Assembly (NCBI RefSeq): GCF_012927045.1
Contig: NZ_JABBFW010000034.1
Location: forward strand, 1-58,780
Reading direction: 5' to 3'
DNA: 58,780 nt
Source of the DNA: Azohydromonas caseinilytica
GTDB lineage: Bacteria; Pseudomonadota; Gammaproteobacteria; Burkholderiales; Burkholderiaceae_C
The notes under the pieces are model-generated. The model ran no database searches, was not told the origin of the DNA, and saw only the letters and a program-made list of their open reading frames with translations. Both the position numbers and the translations under genes were made by a program. This document shows positions 46,201-54,159 of the stretch, piece after piece; positions within the stretch are counted from its first letter, which is position 1, and each line of letters starts with the position of its first letter.

Positions 46201-46734
46201 GGTAATGGTGATGAACACGCCGGCCACGCGGCCCGCGTCGTCGTGCACCGGGTTGTAGGTCAGCGAAAACCAGGCATCTTGCTGCACACCCGAGCGCGTC
46301 AGCGGGTACAGCGCATCCTCGAACACCAGCGACTCGCCGTGCCAGACCCGCTCGTAGATGGGGCCACTGATGTGCTCGAACTCCGGCCAGCACTCGTGCG
46401 TGGGCTGGCCCAGCGCCGCCGGGTGCCGCGCACCGATCAGGTCGCGGTAGGCGTCGTTGTAGATCTGGACGAGGCGGGGTCCCCACAGCACGACGCTGGC
46501 GCGGGGGTGTGTCAGCGCAAGTTGAACGGTCGTGCGCAGGACAGCCGGCCAGTGCTGCACGGCACCCAGCGGGCTATGGGCCCAGTCGTGTTCGCGCACA
46601 CGCTGCGCCATCTCGCCACGGGCAAAGGGCCAGTGGGCGGCGTTGTCAGCGGCGTGCTTCAGGTCCACGTGCCAAGCGATGTCCGGGATGTGCCGACGAG
46701 CGAGCAAGGCTGTTGCCCGCATGAGCTCACGCAT
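43291..46734 (-). CDS. hybrid sensor histidine kinase with degenerate plus intact receivers
   Basis: About 1147 residues and paralogous to the protein encoded at 39545-43147. The order is: N-terminal PAS-like domain ([23 protein letters not shown]), PAS/PAC with [15 protein letters not shown], two more PAS units ([49 protein letters not shown]), HisKA ([19 protein letters not shown]), HATPase ([20 protein letters not shown]). Then a receiver-like domain lacking the normal acidic triad ([26 protein letters not shown]) and a complete receiver ([35 protein letters not shown]). There is no HPt. The start is uncertain (ATG at 46752, 46734 or 46722, GTG at 46668); 46734 has GGAAGGG upstream. It is transcribed towards its paralogue with a 143-bp gap. 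Confidence 0.87.
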   Translation of the reverse strand: MRELMRATALLARRHIPDIAWHVDLKHAADNAAHWPFARGEMAQRVREHDWAHSPLGAVQHWPAVLRTTVQLALTHPRASVVLWGPRLVQIYNDAYRDLIGARHPAALGQPTHECWPEFEHISGPIYERVWHGESLVFEDALYPLTRSGVQQDAWFSLTYNPVHDDAGRVAGVFITITETTPRRRAEAALRESEAQMRAIANLVPDLLWSNRPDGHVDWYNKRWHEYTGLERSDSTGQGWAGTIHPDDLPATQALWEQALAEPGLVMHEHRIRRHDGQYRWHLLRVEPVFDAQGRVVRWFGSATDIHEQRTARDVLEQQVRQRTAQLRALLDSAGSAIVATDLDGRITLFNPAAEAMFRLPAAQALGRPVTDLHDPQELRAKAHLLPTVMREHGQRLPDVVEQAIRDSAAPQLAQPEQSTEWSYVRADGTRFPGLLNMSLLRQALDAPIGFMGVITDLTERRALEESLRQRTAELEALTEREKAIVASARIAVISTDLEGRITSFNPAAEAMFRCPAPQVLGRLVTDFCEPEELTYKAQFFPPDVQAEGARMPAALIAGLLPERARPGEGPRNEWTYLRDDGTSFPGLLHLSVLRDAQGQALGFLVLLTDLTERKALEEQLRERTRQAEVASAAKSAFLANTSHEIRTPMNAILGLTHLLLRDTREPLQQQRLGQVQDAARHLLQVLNDILDLSKIEAGKMVLEDSEFAIDDVLGRSLAIVRGLAADKGLGLALDTDHLPKRLRGDPTRLSQVLLNLLSNAVKFTASGSVSLRGELLREEGQRLLVRFEVQDAGPGIPPERQQAVFEAFEQADGSTTRRHGGTGLGLALVRHLAALMGGEAGLHSVPGKGSTFWFTAWLGRARQVGEQSVPVTLKGRRALLISDAAEALGELSELLSMLGLEPDARLGSHQALTRLQAGMTTAQPYDVALIDSRTPAGGAEILGELRRLCGAAMPPAVLVTPVADANLLQLARQEEGNAVLVKPITDSVLRDTLVQVLHRRRGFEIEPPSKEEAEALLRARHKGQRVLLVEDHFVNQAVAAAVLRAVSLEVETADNGRTALEMVSAKPYDLVLMDIQMPVMDGLEATRQIRQRVGTGLPIIAMTANAFGEDRQACLDAGMDDHVAKPVEPGRLYATLLRWLPPPKVS

Positions 46735-47072
46735 CCGCGGGGCCCTTCCCATGGAGCGCTTGCCCAGGAGCGGGAGCGGCGGCTCTGCCGAGCGTATGCG
46801 CCACCCCGAGGACGGCAGCCAGAACGTGCACGCCCGTCAGCGCTCTTCCGGCGGCTTTATCAGTGATGGATAAGCTCTATTACTCCAAGGGTGATAGCGA
46901 CGCCAGTCAGCGACTGCAGGCACTCGCTGGCCGCGATGCTGGAGCCTGCCAAGCCGCCCGCGACGGCGCGCGTGGACGGCGGGCGGCTGGACTGGCAATA
47001 GCAGGGCCGGCCGTTGCGCCGGACGCAGGACTTCGGCTTGACACCGCCCTGGCACAAACGACGATACGCCCC
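46735..47072. other. divergent intergenic region
   Basis: A 338-bp region between the hybrid kinase (minus) and the DUF5996 gene (plus). A perfect TTGACA lies near its right end. The frame MDKLYYSKGDSDASQRLQ at about 46866 and its antisense have no family I recognise. Nothing else is supported. Confidence 0.4.
47038..47068 (+). promoter_or_regulatory. candidate promoter of the DUF5996/SenA-like operon
   Basis: A perfect -35 hexamer TTGACA at 47038-47043 is followed after 18-19 bp by ACGATACG (47061-47068), a weak -10. If used, transcription would start almost at the ATG at 47073, giving a very short or absent leader. Tentative. Confidence 0.35.
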
Positions 47073-48089
47073 ATGCCCGCGCAGTCTGCCTCCACCCCGC
47101 CTACCGGCCGCGCTTGGCCAGCGCTGGACTACCTTGCCTGGCGCGACACGGCTGCGACGCTGCAGTTGTGGACGCAGGTCGTGGGCAAGGTGCGCCTGGC
47201 GCTCTCGCCGTGGCTCAACCACGGCTGGCAGGTGCCGCTGTACGTCAACGCGCGCGGCCTGGGCACGTCGGCCATGCACGCAGGCGGCGGCTTGCTGGAA
47301 ATCGACTTCGATCTCGTCGAGCACCGCCTGGTGCTGCGCAGTTCCGAGGCGCCGCCGCGCAGTTTCGAGCTCGTGCCGATGTCGGTGGCGGCTTTCTACC
47401 GGCGGCTGATGGCCGAGCTCGCGACGCTGGGCGTGAGGGTGGAGATTTCCACCCAGCCCAACGAGGTGCCCGCGCCGATCCCCTTCCCCGATGATGAGGT
47501 GCATGCGTCCTACGACGCACAGGCCGTGCACCGCTTCTGGCGCGCGCTGGTGCAGGCGGACCGGGTGCTGCGGCTCTTTCGCACGGGCTTCGTGGGCAAG
47601 GCCAGCCCGGTGCACTTCTTCTGGGGCAGTTTCGACCTGGCCGTCACGCGCTTCTCCGGACGACTGGCGCCGCCACACCCCGGCGGCATCCCGGGGCTGC
47701 CGGACGCTGTCACGCGCGAGGCCTACTCGCACGAGGTCTGCAGCGCCGGCTTCTGGGCCGGCAGTGATGCCTGGCCGCATCCGGCGTTCTATGCCTACGC
47801 CTACCCGACGCCGCCGGGCTTCGCCCAGGCGGCGGTCGAGCCCGCGCAAGCCTTCTGGCATGCGCCCATGGGCGAGTTCCTGCTGCCCTACGAGGCCGTG
47901 AGCCTGGCGGCCGACCCCGATGCCGCGCTGCTGGGATTTCTGCAAAGCACTTACGCCGCGGCTGCGGTGCTGGCAGGCTGGGACCGCAGCCTGGAGTGCG
48001 CGCTGGGCATGCCCGGCCAGCCGCGGCCCATGGCGCCCCCCGCTACACCGCAAACCGGACCGGCGAATGCAGCAGCCGCTTCCCGTTGA
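47073..48089 (+). CDS. DUF5996 family protein
   Basis: A 338-residue soluble protein matching DUF5996: AWPALDYLAWRDTAATLQLWTQVVGKVRLALSPWLNHGWQVPLYVNARGL at the N-terminus, LEIDFDLVEHRLVLRSS, RLFRTGFVGKASPVHFFWGSFDLAVTRFSGR in the middle, and YAYPTPPGFAQAAVEPAQAFWHAPMGEFLLPYEAV. The function is not established. The ATG at 47073 matches the family start, as the frame before it is unrelated. It lies just upstream of the SenA-like gene on the same strand, so the two may be co-expressed. Confidence 0.87.
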   Translation: MPAQSASTPPTGRAWPALDYLAWRDTAATLQLWTQVVGKVRLALSPWLNHGWQVPLYVNARGLGTSAMHAGGGLLEIDFDLVEHRLVLRSSEAPPRSFELVPMSVAAFYRRLMAELATLGVRVEISTQPNEVPAPIPFPDDEVHASYDAQAVHRFWRALVQADRVLRLFRTGFVGKASPVHFFWGSFDLAVTRFSGRLAPPHPGGIPGLPDAVTREAYSHEVCSAGFWAGSDAWPHPAFYAYAYPTPPGFAQAAVEPAQAFWHAPMGEFLLPYEAVSLAADPDAALLGFLQSTYAAAAVLAGWDRSLECALGMPGQPRPMAPPATPQTGPANAAAASR

Positions 48090-48132
48090 GCCGCAACCTT
48101 GCTGCGCTGCAGGCGGGCCGCAGCGCAACGCC

Positions 48133-49344
48133 ATGCTTCGACACCCCGGCCAGGACATCCGCCATGCCGGGCCCGACACGCTGGCGCAGGCGCTGCAGGC
48201 CAGTCGCCGCGACACGCTGGCCACCTTCCAGTGCTGGGAGCACTGGCTGGGGCAGGCGTTGCCCACGGTGCGGGCACCCGCTGATCTGAACCCGCCGCTG
48301 TGGGAGCTCGGCCACGTAGGCTGGTTCCAGGAATACTGGGTTGGCCGCAACCCGCAACGCCACCTCGGTGCGGCGGCCGACCCGCAAGTGCGCCGCCAGC
48401 GCCCGCTGCACAGCAATGCCGACGCGTTGTACGACTCCAGCCGGGTTGCCCACGACGCGCGGTGGACCATGCGACTGCCGGATGCCGACGCCACACGCAG
48501 CGACCTGCAGGCGCAGCTGGCCGCGACGCTGGAGTGGCTGCACGCGGCCGAGCCGGACGACCGGGGCCTTTACTTCTTCCGTCTGGCGCTGCTGCACGAG
48601 GACATGCACCACGAGGCCACGCTGTGCATGGCCCAGTCGTTGGGGCTGCCCATCGACGAACCCCGTTGGCAACCAGCGCCGCTGGCATCGTCACGCCATG
48701 CACTGCTGCTGCAAGCAGGGCCATGGCGCCTGGGACAGGCCGGGGGCGGCTTCTCGTTCGACAACGAGCTGGGCGCACACGAGGTGGCGCTGGCCGCCTG
48801 CGACATCGACAGCCGCGTGCTGTGCTGGGACGAGTACCTGCCCTTCGTCGAGGAAGGAGGCTATGGCGAAGAGCGCTGGTGGGATGAGCCGGGACGCCGC
48901 TGGCTGCGCAGCACACGGCCGGCCGGCCCGCGCTTCCTGCGGCGTGAGGGCCGGAGTTGGCAGCAGTGGCGGTGGGGGCGCTGGCAGCCCCTCGATCTTC
49001 GACTGCCCGCCTGCCACCTCAACCGCCATGAGGCCCAGGCCTGGTGTGCCTGGGCGGGGCGGCGCCTGCCCACCGAGGCGGAGTGGGAAGCGGCGGCCTT
49101 GGAGTGGCCTTGTGATTTCGAATGGGGCAGTGTCTGGGAATGGACGGCCAGCGCCTTCAAGCCCTACCCCGGTTTCGCGCCACATCCGTACCGCGACTAT
49201 TCGGCGCCTTGGTTCGGCCAGCGTGCGGTGCTGCGCGGCGCCTCGTTCGCCACCGCAGGTCGTCTGCACCACCCGCGCTACCGGAATTTCTTCGAATCTG
49301 GACGGCAGGACGTCTTCGCAGGCTTCCGAACCTGCAGTCACTGA
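48133..49344 (+). CDS. EgtB/SenA-like nonheme-iron C-S or C-Se bond-forming enzyme
   Basis: A 403-residue two-domain protein. The N-terminal DinB-like bundle carries the three-histidine iron site: His61 in NPPLWELGHVGWFQEYW, and His155/His159 in LLHEDMHHEAT. The C-terminal formylglycine-generating-enzyme-type fold has LPACHLNRHEAQAWCAWAGRRLPTEAEWEAAAL, WGSVWEWTASAF and RGASFATAG, ending GFRTCSH. EgtB makes the hercynine sulfoxide of ergothioneine; the WELGHxGWFQEYW pattern fits the SenA (selenoneine synthase) branch better (recall-based). SenB and SenC partners are absent nearby, so the chalcogen and product are open. The ATG at 48133 was chosen; an ATG at 48067 would overlap DUF5996. Confidence 0.8.
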   Translation: MLRHPGQDIRHAGPDTLAQALQASRRDTLATFQCWEHWLGQALPTVRAPADLNPPLWELGHVGWFQEYWVGRNPQRHLGAAADPQVRRQRPLHSNADALYDSSRVAHDARWTMRLPDADATRSDLQAQLAATLEWLHAAEPDDRGLYFFRLALLHEDMHHEATLCMAQSLGLPIDEPRWQPAPLASSRHALLLQAGPWRLGQAGGGFSFDNELGAHEVALAACDIDSRVLCWDEYLPFVEEGGYGEERWWDEPGRRWLRSTRPAGPRFLRREGRSWQQWRWGRWQPLDLRLPACHLNRHEAQAWCAWAGRRLPTEAEWEAAALEWPCDFEWGSVWEWTASAFKPYPGFAPHPYRDYSAPWFGQRAVLRGASFATAGRLHHPRYRNFFESGRQDVFAGFRTCSH

Positions 49345-49379
49345 CCACAGGTCGATCTGTCACAGTACCGTGGCAACTT

Positions 49380-49483
49380 GGGTCGGTGGCGAACCCGGCC
49401 GGATTGGCGGCGTACTCCTCGCGCGCACGGGCCACGCAGCGCTCGATGGTGGCCGCCTTGTTGATCAGCACGTCATCGGCCAT
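49380..49483 (-). pseudogene. HepT-family (DUF86) RNase toxin, N-terminal fragment
   Basis: About 34 codons beginning MADDVLINKAATIERCVARA and running to NPAGFATDP match the start of HepT toxins of HepT/MntA toxin-antitoxin modules. After that the frame runs into sequence antisense to the SenA-like gene. The catalytic RxxxxH motif and the rest of the toxin are gone, and no MntA antitoxin is seen upstream. A dead remnant. Confidence 0.7.
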
Positions 49484-49837
49484 GGACGCTCGCCCGCAAG
49501 AGCCTGCGACCCGGACTGGAACGGCTTCCGTGCGCCTTCGTGTCGAAAACGGGGACAGCCGGGGGTGGTGTCACCTGTTTTCCGAATGGGCTTGTCCGAG
49601 AGGCGGATCGCAAGCGTGTCGTCGTTTTCATGGCTGTTGGGCGTCACCTCCCAGTGGTGCATCACGGTCTTGACCACCACGGCGTCTTCCAGCACCAGCG
49701 CCACGCACAGCAGGTTGTCGCTGCGCCCCGCCTTCTCCGGCCATGCCCACAGCCGCATCTCGTCGCTGTAGCGCACCTGGCTATCCCGGTCCTCAAGTAC
49801 CAGGTCTGCGCCGACGAAATCATGGATCAACACCGCG
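49484..49837 (-). other. unrecognised frame in a remnant region
   Basis: A minus-strand frame (about 49520-49830) reads VLIHDFVGADLVLEDRDSQV, then DEMRLWAWPEKAGRSDNLLC, then KTVMHHWEVTPNSHENDD. The residue pattern looks protein-like, but I recognise no family and no start or ribosome site is convincing. It is probably another fragment, flanked by the HepT and chemotaxis-receptor remnants. Confidence 0.35.
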
Positions 49838-50160
49838 GGGAGCCACCTCGACACCATGACGCAGCAGAACGCGGCGCTGGTGGAGGAATCCGCCGCCGCG
49901 GCCCAGTCCTTGCGCCAGCAGGCGCAGCGGCTGGCGCAGGCGGTATCGGTGTTCAACGTCGGGGCCAGTGACGGTATGGGGCAGCCCGATGCTGCTGCGC
50001 TGGCGGACCTGAGCCAAGCCAAGCCAAGCCAAGCCAAGCCGGGCCCGGCCGCGAGCCGTCAAGCCGCACTGACGCTGCTGGACCCGCCGAGCCGCCGGCG
50101 TCGGTGCCATTCCGCGGCCTGTGCGGCACCACCCCGGCGCCAGCCATCGGCGTATTCCCT
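49838..50160 (+). pseudogene. methyl-accepting chemotaxis protein, C-terminal fragment
   Basis: SHLDTMTQQNAALVEESAAAAQSLRQQAQRLAQAVSVF (about 49841-49957) is the typical end of the signalling domain of betaproteobacterial chemoreceptors, followed by a low-complexity tail. The ligand-binding, transmembrane and most signalling regions are missing, and the sequence just before SHLDT has no homology. Only the last tenth of the gene survives. Confidence 0.82.
50016..50040 (+). repeat. AAGCC pentanucleotide repeat (5 units)
   Basis: Five perfect AAGCC copies, preceded by GAGCC, in the tail of the chemoreceptor fragment. A 5-nt unit would shift frame on copy-number change, but the host gene is already a remnant. 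Confidence 0.9.
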
Positions 50161-50178
50161 ACCGACCGTTCGGTCGGT
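50161..50178. promoter_or_regulatory. 18-bp palindrome upstream of the diiron gene
   Basis: ACCGACCGTTCGGTCGGT has 8-bp perfect arms and a 2-bp centre, 100 bp before the diiron gene start. It shares the ACCGACC half-site with the palindrome in the paaH/paaN region but has 4 bp more between half-sites. This is typical of TetR-family operators; the regulator is not in the window. Confidence 0.7.
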
Positions 50179-50180
50179 TT

Positions 50181-50194
50181 TTGATGCGCATCAA
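50181..50194. promoter_or_regulatory. second perfect palindrome, TTGATGCGCATCAA
   Basis: A 14-bp perfect palindrome only 2 bp after the preceding one, about 84 bp before the diiron gene. Its sequence is unrelated to the ACCGACC site, so it may bind a different dimer. TTGATG at its left end may double as a -35 hexamer. Confidence 0.6.
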
Positions 50195-50277
50195 CATTGC
50201 GCGGCGGGCGGGCTCTTAACTTCGAGCTGCGCCCAACAGCGTCTGGCGCACGACTCAACAAGCTCACAGGAGACCCG

Positions 50278-51300
50278 ATGCACAACGAACGCCTTGCGGA
50301 AACGATGGAGTTCCCGCCCGAGACGCCGCAGCCCAACGTCTATCCGCTGTCGTGGCGGCGCCAGACCGACAAGCTCGAAGAGGTGTGGGACGCCGCCCAG
50401 CGCGAGAACTGGGACCCCAAGCACCTGTGCTGGGACACCTTCGACGTGGAGTCCTACTCGTGGGAGGAGCGCGAGGCCATCGCCTACTGGTGGACGCTGC
50501 TGTCGGTGTTCGACGCCTCGGCGCCGCCGGTGTTCGCCTCGGCCTTCATCAAGACCTACGAGGCGCATGAGGAAGACGCGGTCCGGCGCTGCTTCTTCTC
50601 GGTGACGCGCGACGAGCAGAACCACGAGCAGATGTGCGGCCTGGCCATCACCCGGCTGCTGGAGCACCCGGACCCGCTGAGCTACGAGCCCAAGACCGAG
50701 CTGGGCAAGAAGCTGCAGAAGAACGCCAAGTGGCTCTACTACAACGGCGGGCGCTACTGGAGCGGCTACAAGTCGGCCGTGCCAAAGTACAGCCTGGCGG
50801 TGCTGTTCAGCTCCTTCCTGATGGGCGAGATTGCCGCCGCAACCATCTTCCACCAGATGGCCGAGGGCTGCCGCGAGGAGGTGTTCAAGGAGGCCTTCCG
50901 CAACATCGGGCGCGACGAGGGCCGCCACATGGCCATCTGCATGGCGCTGATGGAGCGCGACTACCCGAAGATGGACCTGGCCGACAAGCCGCTGATCACC
51001 AAGCAGGTGCGCGCGGGCTACCTGTTCCTGTCGGCCGTGCTGTTCGAGCCGCCGCCCGACTTCTGGGACCTGCCCAACGACTTCATCGCCAACCAGCGCG
51101 CGGGCGAGGAAGTGGCGCGCGCCGCCGGCTTCCACATCCCCGACTACGAGGCCAAGAAGGAGAACTGGAAGAAGGCGATGCTCAACCTCAAGGGCGTGCT
51201 CGACCGCTACGACATCCCCTTCCCGGCCATTCCCGAAGTCGGCATCAGCGGCCAGGAAGTGACCGACATCGACATGGCCAGCATCATCCCGGTGTTCTGA
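50278..51300 (+). CDS. R2/ferritin-like diiron oxygenase, substrate unknown
   Basis: A 340-residue soluble, mostly helical protein with the ligand set of carboxylate-bridged diiron enzymes. A first-helix glutamate lies in KTYEAHEED (residues 93-100), then E113-x-x-H116 in RDEQNHEQM, E184 in SFLMGEIAAA and E214-x-x-H217 in GRDEGRHMAI. This is the E, ExxH, E, ExxH pattern of ribonucleotide-reductase-R2-like oxygenases (AurF and related hydroxylases or N-oxygenases). I cannot place it in a named subfamily. It begins after an AGGAGA site and ends 2 bp before a gene for its probable electron donor. Nearby etfBA and acyl-CoA ligase hint at acyl or aryl-CoA chemistry (inference). Confidence 0.8.
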   Translation: MHNERLAETMEFPPETPQPNVYPLSWRRQTDKLEEVWDAAQRENWDPKHLCWDTFDVESYSWEEREAIAYWWTLLSVFDASAPPVFASAFIKTYEAHEEDAVRRCFFSVTRDEQNHEQMCGLAITRLLEHPDPLSYEPKTELGKKLQKNAKWLYYNGGRYWSGYKSAVPKYSLAVLFSSFLMGEIAAATIFHQMAEGCREEVFKEAFRNIGRDEGRHMAICMALMERDYPKMDLADKPLITKQVRAGYLFLSAVLFEPPPDFWDLPNDFIANQRAGEEVARAAGFHIPDYEAKKENWKKAMLNLKGVLDRYDIPFPAIPEVGISGQEVTDIDMASIIPVF

Positions 51301-51302
51301 GC

Positions 51303-52349
51303 ATGGCTGCGCGCATCCGCCTGTTCCCCTCGGGCAAGGAAGTGGAGTGCGCGGCCGGCGACACCGTGCTGGCCGCGCTGGAGAAATCGGGCTACGCCCT
51401 GCCCAACAACTGCCGCGCCGGCGCCTGCGGCGAGTGCAAGGTCAAGGTGCGGGAAGGCCGCTTCGACCAGGGCATGGTGCTGGACATGGCGCTCTCCCCC
51501 GAGGAGCGCGCCCAGGGCTTCGGCCTGATGTGCATGGCCAAGCCGCTGTCCGAGGAGCTCGTCATCGAGTGGGGCACGGCGGACGCGCAGCCGCGGCTGT
51601 TTCCGCCGCGCGAGCACCAGCTCTACGTGGTGGCCGACCGCCTGCAGCGCACGCCGCGCATCGTGGAGCTGCGGCTGCGCCCGGTGGGCCAGCCCATGCG
51701 CTACTGGCCGGGCCAGTACGTGATGCTGGGCGACGCGCGCGCCGGGGCGCCGCCGCGGCCCTACTCCATCGCCAACGCGCCGCGGCCCGACGGCGAGATC
51801 ACGCTGCAGGTCACGCGCGTGGACGCCGGCACCACCAGCCGCTGGGTGCACGAGCAACTGCAGCCGGGCAGCCGCGTCAAGCTGGCCGGCCCCTACGGCA
51901 CCTTCATCGGCGACCCGTCGGTGGACACGCCGGTGCTGTGCATGGCCGCGGGCTCGGGGCTGGCGCCGATCCTGTCGCTGGCCGAAGCGGCCCTGCGCCG
52001 CGGCTTCAAGCGGCCGGTGACGCTGCTGTTCTCGGCCCGCACGCGCGAGGACCTGTACGCCGCCGGGCTGCTGGAGTATTGGCAGGCCAAGCACCGCAGT
52101 TTCACCTTCAGGCCGACGCTGACGCAGGACAGCGGTCCGGGCCTGCACGGGCGCATTCCGCAGCTGCTGCCGGACCTGTTCAAGGACCTGTCGGGCTTCT
52201 CGGTGTTCGTGGCCGGCGCGCCGGGCTTCGTCGCCGACTGCGTGGAGGCAGCCAAGCGGCTGGGTGCGCAGGGGCCGCTGATCCACACCGAGGGCTACTT
52301 CGGCCAGGCGCTGGCCATGACGCCGCCACCGGCGCGGCTGATGGCCTGA
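51303..52349 (+). CDS. [2Fe-2S] ferredoxin-FAD/NAD(P) oxidoreductase (oxygenase reductase component)
   Basis: A 348-residue flavo-iron-sulfur reductase. The N-terminal plant-type ferredoxin has Cys37, Cys42, Cys45 and Cys77 (NNCRAGACGECKVKV...LMCMAK). It is followed by an FAD domain with the RxYS motif (PRPYSIANAP) and an NAD(P)-binding domain starting VLCMAAGSGLAPILSLAEAAL, ending near VFVAGAPGFVADCVEAAK. The domain order Fd-FAD-NAD is that of BenC/XylZ-type and methane or toluene monooxygenase reductases. It should pass electrons from NAD(P)H to the diiron protein encoded 2 bp upstream. Confidence 0.88.
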   Translation: MAARIRLFPSGKEVECAAGDTVLAALEKSGYALPNNCRAGACGECKVKVREGRFDQGMVLDMALSPEERAQGFGLMCMAKPLSEELVIEWGTADAQPRLFPPREHQLYVVADRLQRTPRIVELRLRPVGQPMRYWPGQYVMLGDARAGAPPRPYSIANAPRPDGEITLQVTRVDAGTTSRWVHEQLQPGSRVKLAGPYGTFIGDPSVDTPVLCMAAGSGLAPILSLAEAALRRGFKRPVTLLFSARTREDLYAAGLLEYWQAKHRSFTFRPTLTQDSGPGLHGRIPQLLPDLFKDLSGFSVFVAGAPGFVADCVEAAKRLGAQGPLIHTEGYFGQALAMTPPPARLMA

Positions 52350-52377
52350 ACCCGTCACGCCTCACCGGAGGGAGAAA

Positions 52378-52412
52378 GCGCGGCGCAGGGACGGTAGGCC
52401 CGTGCGCCGCGC
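52378..52412. terminator. bidirectional intrinsic terminator between reductase and etfA
   Basis: GCGCGGCGCA (52378-52387) pairs perfectly with TGCGCCGCGC (52403-52412) around a 15-nt loop in the 71-bp gap between convergent genes. On the minus strand it is followed by CTTTCTCC, a modest U-rich tail. Confidence 0.7.
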
Positions 52413-52420
52413 CCGCGCGT

Positions 52421-53356
52421 TCAGCCCAGCGCCGCCGTCAGCGCCGGCACGGCCTCGAAGACATCCGCCTCCAGGCCGTAGTCGGCCACCGAGAAGATCG
52501 GCGCCTCCGGGTCCTTGTTGATCGCCACGATCACCTTGGAGTCCTTCATCCCGGCCAGGTGCTGGATCGCACCCGAGATGCCGCAGGCGATGTAGAGCGT
52601 CGGGGCCACGATCTTGCCGGTCTGGCCCACCTGCCAGTCGTTGGGGGCGTAGCCGGCATCCACCGCGGCACGCGAGGCACCCAGCGCGGCGCCGAGCTTG
52701 TCGGCCAGCGGCGTGAGCACTTCCGTGAACTTCTCGGCCGAGCCCAGGGCCCGGCCACCCGAGACGATGATCTTGGCCGCCGTCAGCTCGGGGCGATCCG
52801 ACTTGGTCAGCTCGCGGCCGACGAAGGCGCTCTTGCCGCTGTCGGCCACCGGCGCCAGGGTTTCCACCGCGGCGCTGCCACCCGTGGCCGGCGCGGCGTC
52901 GAAGCCGGTGGTGCGCACGGTGATGACCTTCACCGCGTCGCCGCTCTGCACCGTGGCGATGGCGTTGCCGGCGTAGATCGGGCGCTCGAAGGTGTCCGGG
53001 CTGTCCACCTTGGTGATGTCGCTCAGTTGCGCCACGTCCAGCTTCGCAGCCACGCGCGGGGCGGCGTTGCGGCCGTTGGCGGTGCTGGGGAACAGGATGT
53101 GGCTGTAGGCCGGTGCCACGGCCAGCACCTGCGCCGCGACGTTCTCGGCCAGTTGCGTGGCGAGCGCCGGCGAGTCGGCGTGCAGCACCTTGCTCACGCC
53201 CTGGACCTGCGCGGCGGCCTGCGCCACGGCGGCGGCGTTCTCGCCGGCCACCAGCACATGCACTTCGCCGCCGCAAGCCAGCGCGGCGGTGACGGTGTTG
53301 AGGGTCGCGGCCTTGAGGGTCGCGTTGTCGTGTTCGGCAATGACGAGGGCGGCCAT
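52421..53356 (-). CDS. etfA: electron transfer flavoprotein alpha subunit
   Basis: A 311-residue EtfA. The N-terminal half contains [22 protein letters not shown] and [17 protein letters not shown]. The C-terminal FAD-binding half shows [61 protein letters not shown] and [25 protein letters not shown]. The heterodimer carries electrons from acyl-CoA dehydrogenases to the quinone pool. It starts 1 nt after the etfB stop. Confidence 0.95.
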   Translation of the reverse strand: MAALVIAEHDNATLKAATLNTVTAALACGGEVHVLVAGENAAAVAQAAAQVQGVSKVLHADSPALATQLAENVAAQVLAVAPAYSHILFPSTANGRNAAPRVAAKLDVAQLSDITKVDSPDTFERPIYAGNAIATVQSGDAVKVITVRTTGFDAAPATGGSAAVETLAPVADSGKSAFVGRELTKSDRPELTAAKIIVSGGRALGSAEKFTEVLTPLADKLGAALGASRAAVDAGYAPNDWQVGQTGKIVAPTLYIACGISGAIQHLAGMKDSKVIVAINKDPEAPIFSVADYGLEADVFEAVPALTAALG

Positions 53357-53357
53357 G

Positions 53358-54107
53358 TCAGATCACCTTGGCTTCGTTCTTGAGCTTGTCCACGAGGGTG
53401 GCCACGTCGGGCACCTTCACGCCGGCGCCGCGCTTGGGCGGCTCGCTGACCTTGACGGTCTTGATGCGCGGGCTCACGTCCACGCCCAGGTCGGCCGGCT
53501 TGACGGTCTCCAGCAGCTTCTTCTTGGCCTTCATGATGTTGGGCAGCGTCACGTAGCGCGGCTCGTTCAGGCGCAGGTCGGTGGTCACCACCGCCGGCAG
53601 CGTCACGGAGACCGTTTCGAGACCACCGTCCACTTCACGCGTGACCTGGGCCTTGCCGTCCGCCACTTCGACCTTGGAGGCGAAGGTGGCCTGCGGCAGG
53701 TCCGCCAGCGCGGCGAGCATCTGGCCGGTCTGGTTGCAGTCGTCATCGATGGCCTGCTTGCCCAGGATCACCAGGCCCGGCTGTTCCTTGTCCACCAGGG
53801 CCTTGAGGAGCTTGGCCACGGCCAGCGGCTGCAGCTCGGCATCGGTCTCGACCAGGATGGCGCGGTCCGCGCCGATAGCCAGCGCCGTGCGCAGCGTCTC
53901 CTGGCACTGCGTGACGCCGCAGGACACGGCGATGATCTCCGTGGCGACGCCCTTTTCCTTGAGCCGGACCGCCTCTTCGACGGCGATCTCGTCGAAGGGA
54001 TTCATGCTCATCTTCACGCCGGCGAGGTCCATGCCCGAGCCGTCGGACTTCACCCGCACCTTCACGTTGTAGTCCACCACCCTTTTCACGGGCACCAGCA
54101 GCTTCAT
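53358..54107 (-). CDS. etfB: electron transfer flavoprotein beta subunit
   Basis: A 249-residue EtfB that binds AMP and pairs with EtfA. It has [46 protein letters not shown], the ETF beta signature region [40 protein letters not shown], and [10 protein letters not shown]. An AGGAGA site precedes the start. It is transcribed with etfA, with the GST and acyl-CoA ligase genes upstream on the same strand. Confidence 0.95.
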   Translation of the reverse strand: MKLLVPVKRVVDYNVKVRVKSDGSGMDLAGVKMSMNPFDEIAVEEAVRLKEKGVATEIIAVSCGVTQCQETLRTALAIGADRAILVETDAELQPLAVAKLLKALVDKEQPGLVILGKQAIDDDCNQTGQMLAALADLPQATFASKVEVADGKAQVTREVDGGLETVSVTLPAVVTTDLRLNEPRYVTLPNIMKAKKKLLETVKPADLGVDVSPRIKTVKVSEPPKRGAGVKVPDVATLVDKLKNEAKVI

Positions 54108-54159
54108 TGCTTGTCTCCTTGGAATCCTTGGTTGCCGAGGCAGCGGCCCACGGCCGGCC

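Noticed and set aside
43636-46866. 1076-codon plus-strand frame opposite the second hybrid kinase
   Set aside because: Shadow of the kinase coding strand; repeats in it are mirror images of the PAS repeats.
49484-49600. MntA antitoxin partner for the HepT fragment
   Set aside because: No GSxxxG...DxD nucleotidyltransferase motif could be found in any frame upstream of the fragment.
50016-50040. Phase-variable gene controlled by AAGCC repeats
   Set aside because: The repeat lies in a dead chemoreceptor tail with no start or intact downstream frame to switch.
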